A DNA stretch of 64,000 nucleotides from Massilia forsythiae (GTDB lineage: Bacteria; Pseudomonadota; Gammaproteobacteria; Burkholderiales; Burkholderiaceae_D). The stretch is taken from positions 682,001-746,000 of the forward strand of contig NZ_CP051685.1 in assembly GCF_012849555.1 (NCBI RefSeq), written 5' to 3'. The notes beneath the pieces are model-generated. The model was not told where the DNA came from, searched no databases, and saw nothing but the letters and a program-made list of their open reading frames with translations. Numbering within the stretch: the stretch's first letter is position 1; each line of letters begins with the position of its first letter. Made by a program: the position numbers and the translations under genes. Below are positions 19,182 through 27,000 of the stretch, one piece after another.

Positions 19182-19251
19182 GTTGTCCTGTTTGCCGGTC
19201 CGCCGTTGGACCGGCTGTGGTTCTGTACATCGAAGGGATCGCCGTTGATCC
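19175..19251 (-). promoter_or_regulatory. NasT (ANTAR) antitermination leader with three AACGGC hexaloop hairpins
   Basis: P1 is GGATC-AACGGC-GATCC (19251-19236). P2 is GCCGGTCC-AACGGC-GGACCGGC (19215-19194). P3 is GGAC-AACGGC-GTCC (19188-19175). Each loop has the A1 and G4 bases required in ANTAR-binding RNAs. P3 uses the 5' arm of the terminator at 19123-19181. The known model is that NasT, freed from NasS when nitrate is present, binds tandem hexaloop hairpins and prevents termination, allowing narK-nirBD-nasA transcription. Two such hairpins are usual; here a third, upstream one is present. Confidence 0.88.
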
Positions 19252-19266
19252 TTTACGGGGATAAGT

Positions 19267-19281
19267 GCAAGAGCCGTGCCA
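19267..19281 (-). promoter_or_regulatory. sigma54 promoter of the nas operon
   Basis: TGGCAC-GGCTC-TTGC on the minus strand, a full match to the -24/-12 consensus with GG-N10-GC spacing. The predicted start (about 19255) lies 4 nt before hairpin P1. About 100 nt remain upstream to the nasS stop for an NtrC-type activator, but I could not identify a canonical NtrC site there. Confidence 0.85.
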
Positions 19282-19381
19282 GAGCGCGCCGCCCGTGAAC
19301 TCGATCAAACCTTGCCGGGATGGCGCTTCGTTGCAGTGCACCATGCCCCAACATGGCGCGCTTCTCGCCGGGGCGCACTGT

Positions 19382-20527
19382 TTACGCCCCGCCGGGCGCC
19401 AGGCGGTGGATGGCGAACGAATGGGCGTAGGCATGCGGGTCGAGCCCGTTCCACACCTTGCCGTCCATGAGCACCGAACTGCGCATCGTCGCGCTCGGCG
19501 CCGCCACGCCGGCCAGCAGCGCCGCCTCGCGGTACAGCTCGATGCGGTTGACGCGGGCGGCCAGCGCCGCGTAGTCCGGGTCCTCGCGCAGCAGGCCCCA
19601 GCGCCGCTGCTGGGTCAGGAACCACATGCCGTCCGACAGCCACGGGAAATTGGCGTCGCCGTCGGCGAAGAAGCGCAGTGGGTCGGGGTCGCGCCAGTGC
19701 CGGCCCAGGCCGTCGTCGTACTGGCCCTGCAGGCGGCCCAGGATCGCCTGCATGTCGGTGTTCAGATAGGCCGGGCTGGCCAGCACCTCGGCGGCGGCGG
19801 CGCGGTGGGCGTCGGATTCGTCGATCCAGCGCCCCGCTTCCAGCAGCGCCGCCACCAGGGCGCGGCTGGCGTCCGGGTTGGCGTCGACGAAATCGGCGCG
19901 CGCGCCGAGCGCCTTGCCGGGGTGGTCCGGCCAGATGTCCTGGCTGACCGTGAGCGTGACACCGCTGCCATCCAGCACCGCATTGCCGCTCCAGGGTTCG
20001 CCGGCGCAGAAACCGTCCATGTGCCCGGCCGCCAGGCTGCCCGCCATCTGGCCGGGCGGCACCGTCACCAGCTCGGCGTCGCGCAGCGGGTCGATGCCGC
20101 CGGCGGCCAGCCAGTAGGACAGGAACATCGCATGGTTCCCGGTCGGGAAGGTGTGCGCGAACACCGGCCGGCGCCCGCTGCGGCGCACCAGGTCGGCCAG
20201 CGCTTCCAGGCTGGTCACGCCCTGCTCCGCCAGCGCGCGCGACACGGTGACGGCCTGGCCGTTGCGCGACAGATTCATCAGCACCGCCATCGGCGTGGCC
20301 GCGCAACCGATGCCCATCTCGACCCCATACAGCAGGCCGTACAGCACATGGGCGGCATCGAGTTCCCCCCTGACCAGGCGGTCGCGCATGCCCGACCAAG
20401 AATGTTCGCGGCTGAGCACCAGCTCGATGCCGTACTGCTGGTCCAGGCCCAGCACCGACGCCATCACCAGCGAGGCGCAATCGGTGAGCGGCATGAAGCC
20501 GGCCTTGATCTGGGTGCGTTCCGTCAT
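19382..20527 (-). CDS. nasS: NasS-type cytoplasmic nitrate sensor (CmpA/NrtA family)
   Basis: A 381-residue protein of the NrtA/CmpA nitrate-binding family (KAGFMPLTDCASLVMAS at the start, CAGEPWSGNAV in the middle). It has no signal peptide or lipobox, and no ABC permease or ATPase gene is near. That is the signature of NasS, which sequesters NasT when nitrate and nitrite are absent. It lies downstream of nasT on the same strand with a 77-nt gap holding a perfect palindrome. An AAAGG ribosome-binding site precedes the ATG. The alternative, a periplasmic transport protein, is unlikely without a signal sequence. Confidence 0.9.
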   Translation of the reverse strand: MTERTQIKAGFMPLTDCASLVMASVLGLDQQYGIELVLSREHSWSGMRDRLVRGELDAAHVLYGLLYGVEMGIGCAATPMAVLMNLSRNGQAVTVSRALAEQGVTSLEALADLVRRSGRRPVFAHTFPTGNHAMFLSYWLAAGGIDPLRDAELVTVPPGQMAGSLAAGHMDGFCAGEPWSGNAVLDGSGVTLTVSQDIWPDHPGKALGARADFVDANPDASRALVAALLEAGRWIDESDAHRAAAAEVLASPAYLNTDMQAILGRLQGQYDDGLGRHWRDPDPLRFFADGDANFPWLSDGMWFLTQQRRWGLLREDPDYAALAARVNRIELYREAALLAGVAAPSATMRSSVLMDGKVWNGLDPHAYAHSFAIHRLAPGGA

Positions 20528-20562
20528 GTAATGCCTTTCTATTTCTCTAGTGAACTTGCCCT

Positions 20563-20605
20563 AATTCGGGGTCAGAGCACATTCAATCTGCTCTGACCCC
20601 GAATT
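20563..20605. repeat. GGGGTCAGAGC palindrome between nasT and nasS
   Basis: Perfect 16-bp inverted repeat, AATTCGGGGTCAGAGC (20563-20578) and its complement (20590-20605), with an 11-nt loop. The right arm touches the nasT stop codon. It belongs to a different family from the GTCGTCCCC palindromes. Similar sequences occur widely in proteobacteria as REP-like elements (from general knowledge). It could reduce nasS relative to nasT by polarity. Confidence 0.85.
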
Positions 20606-21237
20606 CAGAGCAGGTCTTCGACGTCCAGGACGCGCTGGGCGATCTCGGCCAGTTTGAGCTTGCGGTTCATGGCCATGTTGCGCAGCTTGCGGTAGGCCTC
20701 TTCCTCGCTCAACCGGTGGCGCGCCATGACGACGCCCTTGGCGCGTTCGATCAGCTTGCGATCGGCCAGCTGGCGGCGGGTATCGGACAGTTCGTCCAGC
20801 AGCTTCTGCTCGCGGCGGAAGCGCACCATGGCCACGTCCAGCACCGCTTTCACACGCTCGGCCTGGAGGCCGTCGACGATGTAGGCCGATACCCCCGCCG
20901 CCAGCGCCGCATCCATGCTCGATTCGGTCTGGTCGTCGGTAAACAGCACGATCGGGCGCGGCTCGTCGCGGGTGGCGATCACGATGTGCTCGAGCACGTC
21001 GCGCGCATCCGATTCGCTGTCGATGATGATCATGTCCGGCTGGATCTGGGCGATGCGGCCGGGCAGGAAGATATCCGCCGGCAGCGAGGCGACGATGTCG
21101 TAGCCCGATTCGAGCAGGCCGATGCGCAGCGCCGCGTTGCGCCGCGATTGGGCGGCCGCGCTGTGCTCGTCCAGGCCGGCGCCGGCCTGGGAATTGACGA
21201 CGACGATGCGCAGGGTGCGTGGAGAAGGCGGTTTCAT
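20605..21237 (-). CDS. nasT: ANTAR-domain antiterminator
   Basis: A 210-residue protein with a receiver-like N-terminal domain (LRIVVVNSQ, MIIIDSES near residue 78, VLFTDDQ) and a C-terminal ANTAR RNA-binding domain (about 145-205: IERAKGVVMARHRLSEEEAYRKLRNMAM). It binds hexaloop RNA hairpins and lets polymerase pass the leader terminator of the nas operon; NasS restrains it. The ATG at 21237 is chosen because it gives the compact family start. An open extension to 21441 exists but adds unrelated sequence. The ribosome-binding site is weak. Confidence 0.92.
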   Translation of the reverse strand: MKPPSPRTLRIVVVNSQAGAGLDEHSAAAQSRRNAALRIGLLESGYDIVASLPADIFLPGRIAQIQPDMIIIDSESDARDVLEHIVIATRDEPRPIVLFTDDQTESSMDAALAAGVSAYIVDGLQAERVKAVLDVAMVRFRREQKLLDELSDTRRQLADRKLIERAKGVVMARHRLSEEEAYRKLRNMAMNRKLKLAEIAQRVLDVEDLL

Positions 21238-21408
21238 GCCTGGGGAATATGCAAGTTCCGGGCCAAGCCTACCCCTGCCTAACCACGACTTTGCAACGAG
21301 GCGAGCTCTGCAGATATTCAGAAAACCGATGTCCGTAATCGCCAAAACACAATAATTGCCTTGAAGAAAATATTCACAGCGCGAATGGGATGCATCACAA
21401 ACTAAAAG

Positions 21409-21437
21409 TTCATTTATAGAGAAATCGTCCCTATACT
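21409..21437 (+). promoter_or_regulatory. Possible sigma70 promoter of the small-gene pair
   Basis: TTCATT, a 17-nt spacer and TATACT in an AT-richer stretch, 36 nt before the 88-residue gene. The -35 box is poor. Confidence 0.5.
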
Positions 21438-21473
21438 GCAACGCAACAACTCAGGAAATGAACGGAGAAATCG

Positions 21474-21740
21474 ATGAACACCGCAACCATCGCCCAAGCG
21501 CAGAACAGTGGCCTGCGCAGCATCGTCGCCGAGACCTTTGGCAAGATCCGCAACTTCGCGATCGAACTGTACACCGCCCACGGCGGCTGGTTCGTGCACG
21601 ACGCGGCCCAACCCGCCAGCGGCGCCCTGGCCCGCACCGAGCAGCAAAGCCTGGCCAAGCTGCTGATCCTGGGCACCGCATGCGAACACTATGCACCGGC
21701 CCTGGCCGCCGAAATGTCGCGCGACACGGCAAAGAACTGA
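21474..21740 (+). CDS. Small hypothetical protein (88 aa)
   Basis: An 88-residue soluble protein without signal peptide or recognised domain. It has an amphipathic helical start (SIVAETFGKIRNFAIELYTAHGGWFVHD) and an Ala/Leu-rich helical end. GGAG at the correct distance, a plausible promoter at 21409 and a following small gene with its own ribosome-binding site support real translation. It diverges from nasT. Function unknown. Confidence 0.6.
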   Translation: MNTATIAQAQNSGLRSIVAETFGKIRNFAIELYTAHGGWFVHDAAQPASGALARTEQQSLAKLLILGTACEHYAPALAAEMSRDTAKN

Positions 21741-21799
21741 ATACGCAGCACCGAACAGAAACACATCAACCGAATCTCAAGCATACAAGGATACATATC

Positions 21800-21931
21800 A
21801 TGACCCCGATCGAATACGTCACCGTCGCCATCTCCGCCCTGGCCATCGTCACCCGCATCGTGATGTTCGTGCGCAACCCGTCGGCCACCACCCCGACCGA
21901 CCTGTGGACCGCGCAGCACCCGCAGATGTAA
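21800..21931 (+). CDS. Single-span membrane microprotein (43 aa)
   Basis: A 43-codon frame starting MTPIEYVTVAISALAIVTRI. Residues 5-24 form one membrane span, and a short polar tail ends in TDLWTAQHPQM. AAGGA is correctly placed and a terminator follows at 21972. It is probably co-transcribed with the 88-residue gene. No family is recognised. Confidence 0.55.
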   Translation: MTPIEYVTVAISALAIVTRIVMFVRNPSATTPTDLWTAQHPQM

Positions 21932-21971
21932 TCGCAGCGGCCCGCATGCGCGGGCAGCATCGAATCGCCAC

Positions 21972-21999
21972 ACGCCCGGATTGCCGGGCGTTGTCTTTT
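21972..21999 (+). terminator. Intrinsic terminator after the small-gene pair
   Basis: ACGCCCGG-attg-CCGGGCGT stem-loop followed by TGTCTTTT, 40 nt after the microprotein stop. Confidence 0.75.
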
Positions 22000-22136
22000 G
22001 TGCATTGCAATAACACGTACCTCTCCTTTTCCTGCATGCCGTACTTACGCAGGCACACCACTCCCCTCGCGAAACCCGCCCAGCCCCGTCATCGCCTGCG
22101 CTAGAATGCTTTTTTGCAATTCTTGACCCGGAATGC

Positions 22137-24560
22137 ATGCCCGCGTTCCGCTCGACCCGACCGATGATGCGACTCCCTACCCTGACCGTTCTCGCCGCCG
22201 TGCTGGCGCTGCCCGCCTTCGCTTCCACGCCCATCACCCTCGACCAGGCCATGGCCAATCCGGACTGGATCGGCACGCCCGTGGAGGCGGCCTGGTGGAA
22301 CTGGGATGGCAAGGAAGTGTTCTACAAGCAGAAGCGCACCGGCTCGCCGGTGCGCGATACCTGGCAGGTCGACGCGGGCAACGGCAAGGCGCGCCAGGTG
22401 CGCGACACCGAACTGTCCAAGCTCGACAGCGCCGACATGGTCTACAACCCGGAACGCACGCGCGCCCTGGTGCTGCGCAACGGCGACCTGTTCGAACGCG
22501 ACCTCAAAAGCGGCGCCCTGGTGCAGATCGTGCGCGGCAGCGGCGCCAGGGAAGACGCCGTCAAGGCCGTGCAGTATGCGGCGGACGGCCGCAGCGTGCA
22601 GTTCCGCAGCGGCGACGACTGGATGGTCTGGCAGCGCGCCGAGCGCCTGGTGGCGCCGCTGGCGCTGTTGCGCGCGGCCAGGGATCCGAACGCGCCGCCC
22701 GACGGCAGCGCGGCCGACAAGCAGTCGCGCGAGCTGCAGCTGCGCCTGATCGCGACCTTGAAACGCCAGAAGGACGAGCGCGACGCCAACCGCGCGCGCG
22801 GCGAGGAAGAGCGGCGCGCCGATCCGACCCGCGCGCCGGGCCCGATTTATCTCGGCGACAAAGTGGCGATTCTCAACAGCCACCTGTCGCCGGACGGCCG
22901 CTGGCTGCTGGTGGTGACCGGCCCCAAGGACGGCGACAAGGGCCGTATCGGCAAGATGCCGCGCTACGTGACCGAGAGCGGCTACGAGGAAAGCGCGGAC
23001 GAGCGCACCCGCGTCGGCCGCGACGCGCCGGCCGGCCAGGCGCTGAAACTGGTCAACCTGGCCACGCGCGAGGTCAAGGACGTGCCGCTCGACGTTTTGC
23101 CCGGCATCGGCACCGACCCGCTGGCCGCCATGCGCGCCGAGCGCAAGCTCGATCCCCTGAAAGGCAACCGCCCGGTGACGATCGGCTTCCGCGGCGACGC
23201 CGTCAGCTGGAGCCGCGACGGCGCCAACCTGGCCATCATGCTGCGCGCGGTCGACAACAAGGACCGCTGGATCGCCACCGTCGACCTGCCGCACGCGGCC
23301 TTGAAACCGGTGCACCGCCTGAGCGATGCGGCCTGGGTCAACTACGACAACAACGACTTCGGCTGGAAGCCGGACAACGCCACGCTATGGTACCTGTCCG
23401 AGGAAAGCGGCTACTCGCACCTGTACGTGCGCGACGCCGCCGGCAACGCGCGCGCCCTCACCGGCGGCAAGTGGGAAGCCTCGGACGTGGCCTGGTCGGC
23501 CGACGGCCAGACCGCCTGGGTGGTCTGCAACCGCAAGACGCCGGGCGCCTACGAGGTGTGCGCGGTCGCGGCGCGCGACGGCGCCACGCGCGAGGTCAGC
23601 AGCCTGGACGGCGGCGTCGAGGAATTCCGCCTGTCGCCCGACCAGAAAAAGCTGCTGGTGCGCTATTCCGGCCCCTACCTGCCGCCGCAGATCGCCGCCC
23701 TGCCCTCGGCCGGCGGCGCGACCGTGAAGCTGACCGACACCCGCACCCCGGACTTCAAGGCGCGCGACTGGGTCCAGCCGCAGTTCGTCAGCGTCCCGTC
23801 GACCCACGGCGCCGCCGATCCGGTGTGGGCCAAGCTGTACCGCCCGGACCGGCTGGACCCGGACAGGAAGTATCCGGTGGTGATGTTCGTGCACGGCGCC
23901 GGCTACCTGCAGAACGTCACCAGGCGCTACACGCCCTATTTCCGCGAGCAGATGTTCCACAACCTGCTGGTGCAGAAGGGCTACGTGGTGCTGGACATGG
24001 ACTACCGCGCCTCCAAGGGCTACGGCGCCAAGTGGCGCACCGCGATCTACCGCCAGATGGGCCACCCGGAACTGGACGACTACCTGGATGGCGTGAACTG
24101 GATGGTGGCCAACCAGCAGGGCAACGCAAATAAAGTCGGCATCTACGGCGGCAGCTATGGCGGCTTCATGACGCTGATCGGCATGCTGCGCGCGCCCGAG
24201 GTGTTCAAGGCCGGCGCCGCATTGCGCCCGGTGACCGACTGGACCACCTACAACCACGAGTACACCGCCAACATCCTCAACACGCCGGAGCTGGATCCGG
24301 AAGCGTACAAGATCTCCTCGCCGATCGAGTACGCGCAGAACCTGCAGGGCCACCTCCTGATCGCGCACGGCATGGTCGACGACAACGTGTTCTACCAGGA
24401 TTCGGTGCGCATGGCGCAGCGCCTGATCGAGCTGAAAAAGGACAATTGGGAACTGGCGGGCTATCCGCTGGAGCGGCATTCGTTCGTGCAGCCGGAGAGC
24501 TGGTACGACGAGTACCGCCGCATCTACCAGCTGTTCGAGCGGACGCTCAAGCAGCCGTGA
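22137..24560 (+). CDS. S9-family prolyl oligopeptidase / dipeptidyl-peptidase IV-like
   Basis: An 807-residue exported serine peptidase. It has a signal peptide (MRLPTLTVLAAVLALPAFAS within residues 10-30), a beta-propeller-like N-terminal region with WSxDG-type repeats (about 60-550), and a C-terminal alpha/beta-hydrolase domain. Nucleophile Ser is in GIYGGSYGGFMTL, the Asp in MVDDNVFYQDS and the His in LERHSFVQP. It cleaves dipeptides or oligopeptides in the periplasm or outside. Starts at 22137 and 22164 are both possible and neither has a strong ribosome-binding site. The stop overlaps the next possible start (TGATG). Confidence 0.9.
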   Translation: MPAFRSTRPMMRLPTLTVLAAVLALPAFASTPITLDQAMANPDWIGTPVEAAWWNWDGKEVFYKQKRTGSPVRDTWQVDAGNGKARQVRDTELSKLDSADMVYNPERTRALVLRNGDLFERDLKSGALVQIVRGSGAREDAVKAVQYAADGRSVQFRSGDDWMVWQRAERLVAPLALLRAARDPNAPPDGSAADKQSRELQLRLIATLKRQKDERDANRARGEEERRADPTRAPGPIYLGDKVAILNSHLSPDGRWLLVVTGPKDGDKGRIGKMPRYVTESGYEESADERTRVGRDAPAGQALKLVNLATREVKDVPLDVLPGIGTDPLAAMRAERKLDPLKGNRPVTIGFRGDAVSWSRDGANLAIMLRAVDNKDRWIATVDLPHAALKPVHRLSDAAWVNYDNNDFGWKPDNATLWYLSEESGYSHLYVRDAAGNARALTGGKWEASDVAWSADGQTAWVVCNRKTPGAYEVCAVAARDGATREVSSLDGGVEEFRLSPDQKKLLVRYSGPYLPPQIAALPSAGGATVKLTDTRTPDFKARDWVQPQFVSVPSTHGAADPVWAKLYRPDRLDPDRKYPVVMFVHGAGYLQNVTRRYTPYFREQMFHNLLVQKGYVVLDMDYRASKGYGAKWRTAIYRQMGHPELDDYLDGVNWMVANQQGNANKVGIYGGSYGGFMTLIGMLRAPEVFKAGAALRPVTDWTTYNHEYTANILNTPELDPEAYKISSPIEYAQNLQGHLLIAHGMVDDNVFYQDSVRMAQRLIELKKDNWELAGYPLERHSFVQPESWYDEYRRIYQLFERTLKQP

Positions 24561-25015
24561 TGCCGGTGACGGCAGCGGCGTGCGGGCAAGGCCGCGGGCA
24601 GCGCTTCGGCAAGCCTGGCGGCGCGCCGGCTTCCGCAGCCGCCGTGGCGTGCCGTCCCCGTTCCCTCCTTGCCGGCGCGCTGCTGTGCGCCTTGCTGGTT
24701 CCCGCCTGCGCGGCCGCACGGGCGCAAACGGGAACCGACGTACCGACCTATGTCGGCTTCCCGGTCACAGGCCAGGTCGACGACGAGAAAGTCCGGGCGG
24801 CGCGCTATGGAACGCAAGCCGCGACGGCGACCGCCGCTGCCCAGCCGCCTTCCGCGCTGCAGGCGACACCCGCGCCGCGGGCGCCGCGCCAGATGGAGCC
24901 GCCGGTGTCCGCGCCCAAGCCCGCCGATACGGCCGGCCCGGGCACCCCGGCGCGGGAGGGAGGTTCCCCCGCCCCCGTTGCCAGGCAAATCCGGCGCGCC
25001 GGACGCAGTCCGTAG
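24560..25015 (+). CDS. Putative exported Pro/Ala-rich protein of unknown function
   Basis: A 151-residue frame whose ATG overlaps the peptidase stop by one base, suggesting coupling. A hydrophobic stretch (SLLAGALLCALLVPACAA, about residues 35-52) could be a signal peptide in spite of the long N-terminus. The remainder is Pro/Ala-rich and probably disordered. No family is recognised. Opposite-strand frames here look less protein-like. It could also be non-coding 3' sequence. Confidence 0.4.
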   Translation: MPVTAAACGQGRGQRFGKPGGAPASAAAVACRPRSLLAGALLCALLVPACAAARAQTGTDVPTYVGFPVTGQVDDEKVRAARYGTQAATATAAAQPPSALQATPAPRAPRQMEPPVSAPKPADTAGPGTPAREGGSPAPVARQIRRAGRSP

Positions 25016-25087
25016 CAATGCGACGGTGCAGTACGCGCACCGGCGATACCGGGCGAGGCGCTGCTTGAATGCCGGTAGAATGCGCCG

Positions 25088-25633
25088 ATGCGAACCGATT
25101 TCAAGATACGCGCCGCCACGGTGGCCGACACGCCTGCGCTGCAAACGCTGATCGAGCGCTCCGGCATCGGACTGTCGGCCGGCTTCTACACGTCCGAACA
25201 GGCGCACGCGATCACGCGCGAGGTGTTCGGCGTCGACACCCAGCTCATTCGGGACGGTACCTACTTCGCCATCGAAGACGACACCCGCATCGTCGCCTGC
25301 GGCGGCTGGAGCAAGCGTTCGACGCCCTATGGCGGCGACCAGCACAAGGCCGCGCCGGATCGCCTGCTCGACCCGGCCACCGAGGCGGCCAAGATCCGCG
25401 CCTTTTTCGTCGATCCGGGCATGGCGCGCCTGGGCCTCGGCTCGATGCTCATGCGGCATTGCAGCGCGCAGGCCCTGGCGGCAGGTTTCGCCGCGCTCGA
25501 ACTGACGGCGACCATGCCGGGCGTACCGCTGTACACCGCACATGGCTTCGTGCCGGTACACGACCTGAGCCTGGCGCTCGGCGGCGGCCAGGTGGCGGTG
25601 AACCTGACGCTGATGCGCAAGGCGCTCCAGTAG
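25088..25633 (+). CDS. GNAT-family N-acetyltransferase
   Basis: A 181-residue acetyl-CoA-dependent acetyltransferase. Beta strands and the acetyl-CoA loop are visible (AKIRAFFVDPGMARLGLGSMLMRHCSAQA, about residues 98-130, with the R/Q-x-x-G-x-G/A-type turn reading ARLGLG), and an ELTATMPGVPLYTAHGF segment follows. The substrate cannot be told. It stands between the S9 peptidase and the minus-strand purine genes. Confidence 0.88.
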   Translation: MRTDFKIRAATVADTPALQTLIERSGIGLSAGFYTSEQAHAITREVFGVDTQLIRDGTYFAIEDDTRIVACGGWSKRSTPYGGDQHKAAPDRLLDPATEAAKIRAFFVDPGMARLGLGSMLMRHCSAQALAAGFAALELTATMPGVPLYTAHGFVPVHDLSLALGGGQVAVNLTLMRKALQ

Positions 25634-25741
25634 CAGTCAAACCGTACCCGCCCGTTCATGGCGACGCCCGACACCCCGGCGGCCCGGCCGCTGCGCGCGA
25701 GCGTCGCCGCTATCCCGTCCCGGGCCGCCGCGCGCCGTGCC

Positions 25742-26974
25742 TCATCCGCCCAGAAAATCCAGCAGCGTCAGCGCCACCACCTTGGTCGCCTTGCGCAGAT
25801 CCTCCAGCGCCAGCCGCTCGTCCGCCTTCTTGGCGTTCGATTCCGGCACCGTGCGCGGTCCGGCCCCGTACAGCACCGCCGGGATGCCGCGCTCGCCGTA
25901 CAGGCGCGCATCGGCGTACAGCGGCGTGCCCTTGGCCTGCGGCGTCTCGCCGAGCACGGCGGCGCCATGGCGCTGCAGGCTGGCCACCAGTTGCTCGGAA
26001 CCCGGCAGCGGTCGCAGCGCCTGCGACAGCAGCAGCCGGCGGATCTCGATACGGATGCCGGGCACGCCGCGCACCGCGTCCTCGACCAGCGCGCGCACCT
26101 GCGCCTCGACCAGCACCGGATCCTCTTCCGGGATCATGCGCCGGTCCATCTTCATGACCACCTTGCCCGGCACCACATTGGTATTGGTGCCGCCGTCGAT
26201 GCGGCCCACCAGCATGGTGGGCGAATCGATGCCGGGCACGTTCGACCTGATCTTCTTCAGTTCGGGCAACTGGCCGTAAATGGCGTTGAGGATGCGCGTG
26301 GCGGCCTGCAATGCGTCGACCGCGGTCTCCGGCATGGCGCCGTGGCCGGCCTTGCCGTGCACCGTGATTTCCAGCTGCAGGCAGGCGTTGTGGGCGTTGA
26401 CGATGTCGTAGGCGAAGCCGGCGGCGATCACGAAGTCGGGCCGCGTCAGGCCCTGCTCCAGCAGCCAGCCGGGGCCGAGCAGGCCGCCGAATTCCTCGTC
26501 GTAGGTGAAGTGCAGCTCGAGCGCGCCGGCCAGGGGTACGCCCAGCGCTTCCAGCGCGCGCGCGGCGAACACGTAGGTGGCGAAGTCGCTCTTCGACACC
26601 GCCGCCGCGCGGCCGTAGATGAAGCCGTCCTCGACCACGCCGCCATACGGCGGCTTGCTCCAGCCCTCGCCGGGCGGCACCACGTCGCCGTGGGCATTCA
26701 GCGCCACGGTCGGGCCGCTGCCGCCGTAAGGACGCCGCACGATCAGGTTGGTGATGCTCTGCATGCCGTAGTCGCGCACGCGCTCTTGCGGCACCGCGTG
26801 CTTCTCGGCCTGCCAGCCGTAGTCGCGCAGCCGATCCGCCACCGCGTCCGCGTGCGGCGCATTGTTGCCGGGCGGGGTGTCGGTCGGGATGCGGATCATC
26901 TCCTGCAAGAAGGCGACCTGCTCGTCGAAGTGGGCGTCGATCCACGCCAGCAGCCGTTGCTGATTCGGTTCCAT
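25742..26974 (-). CDS. M20-family metallopeptidase (ArgE/DapE/acetylornithine-deacetylase-like)
   Basis: A 410-residue dinuclear-zinc amidohydrolase. It shows the M20 metal sites HGDVVPPG (about residue 99), Asp in GFIYGRAAAVSKSD, TYDEEFGG (catalytic and metal Glu) and the lid-domain segment ITVHGKAGHGAMPE. The ATG at 26974 follows the puuD stop at 27001 by 26 nt on the same strand, so the two may be an operon. The neighbourhood suggests a role in nitrogen scavenging. Hydrolysis of an N-acyl or N-carbamoyl amino acid is possible, but the substrate is not shown by the sequence. Confidence 0.88.
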   Translation of the reverse strand: MEPNQQRLLAWIDAHFDEQVAFLQEMIRIPTDTPPGNNAPHADAVADRLRDYGWQAEKHAVPQERVRDYGMQSITNLIVRRPYGGSGPTVALNAHGDVVPPGEGWSKPPYGGVVEDGFIYGRAAAVSKSDFATYVFAARALEALGVPLAGALELHFTYDEEFGGLLGPGWLLEQGLTRPDFVIAAGFAYDIVNAHNACLQLEITVHGKAGHGAMPETAVDALQAATRILNAIYGQLPELKKIRSNVPGIDSPTMLVGRIDGGTNTNVVPGKVVMKMDRRMIPEEDPVLVEAQVRALVEDAVRGVPGIRIEIRRLLLSQALRPLPGSEQLVASLQRHGAAVLGETPQAKGTPLYADARLYGERGIPAVLYGAGPRTVPESNAKKADERLALEDLRKATKVVALTLLDFLGG

Positions 26975-27000
26975 GATTGCGTCGTGCTTCCCGGTTTGTC

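Noticed and set aside
19282-19381. NtrC binding dyads upstream of the nas sigma54 promoter
   Set aside because: Several GCGCC/GGGGC and TGCACC-like fragments exist, but none has the TGCACC-N5-GGTGCA spacing, so no site was annotated.
24524-25561. A 345-codon minus-strand gene opposite the GNAT gene
   Set aside because: Translation is Arg/Gly-rich without motif, while the plus-strand acetyltransferase has a clear acetyl-CoA loop.
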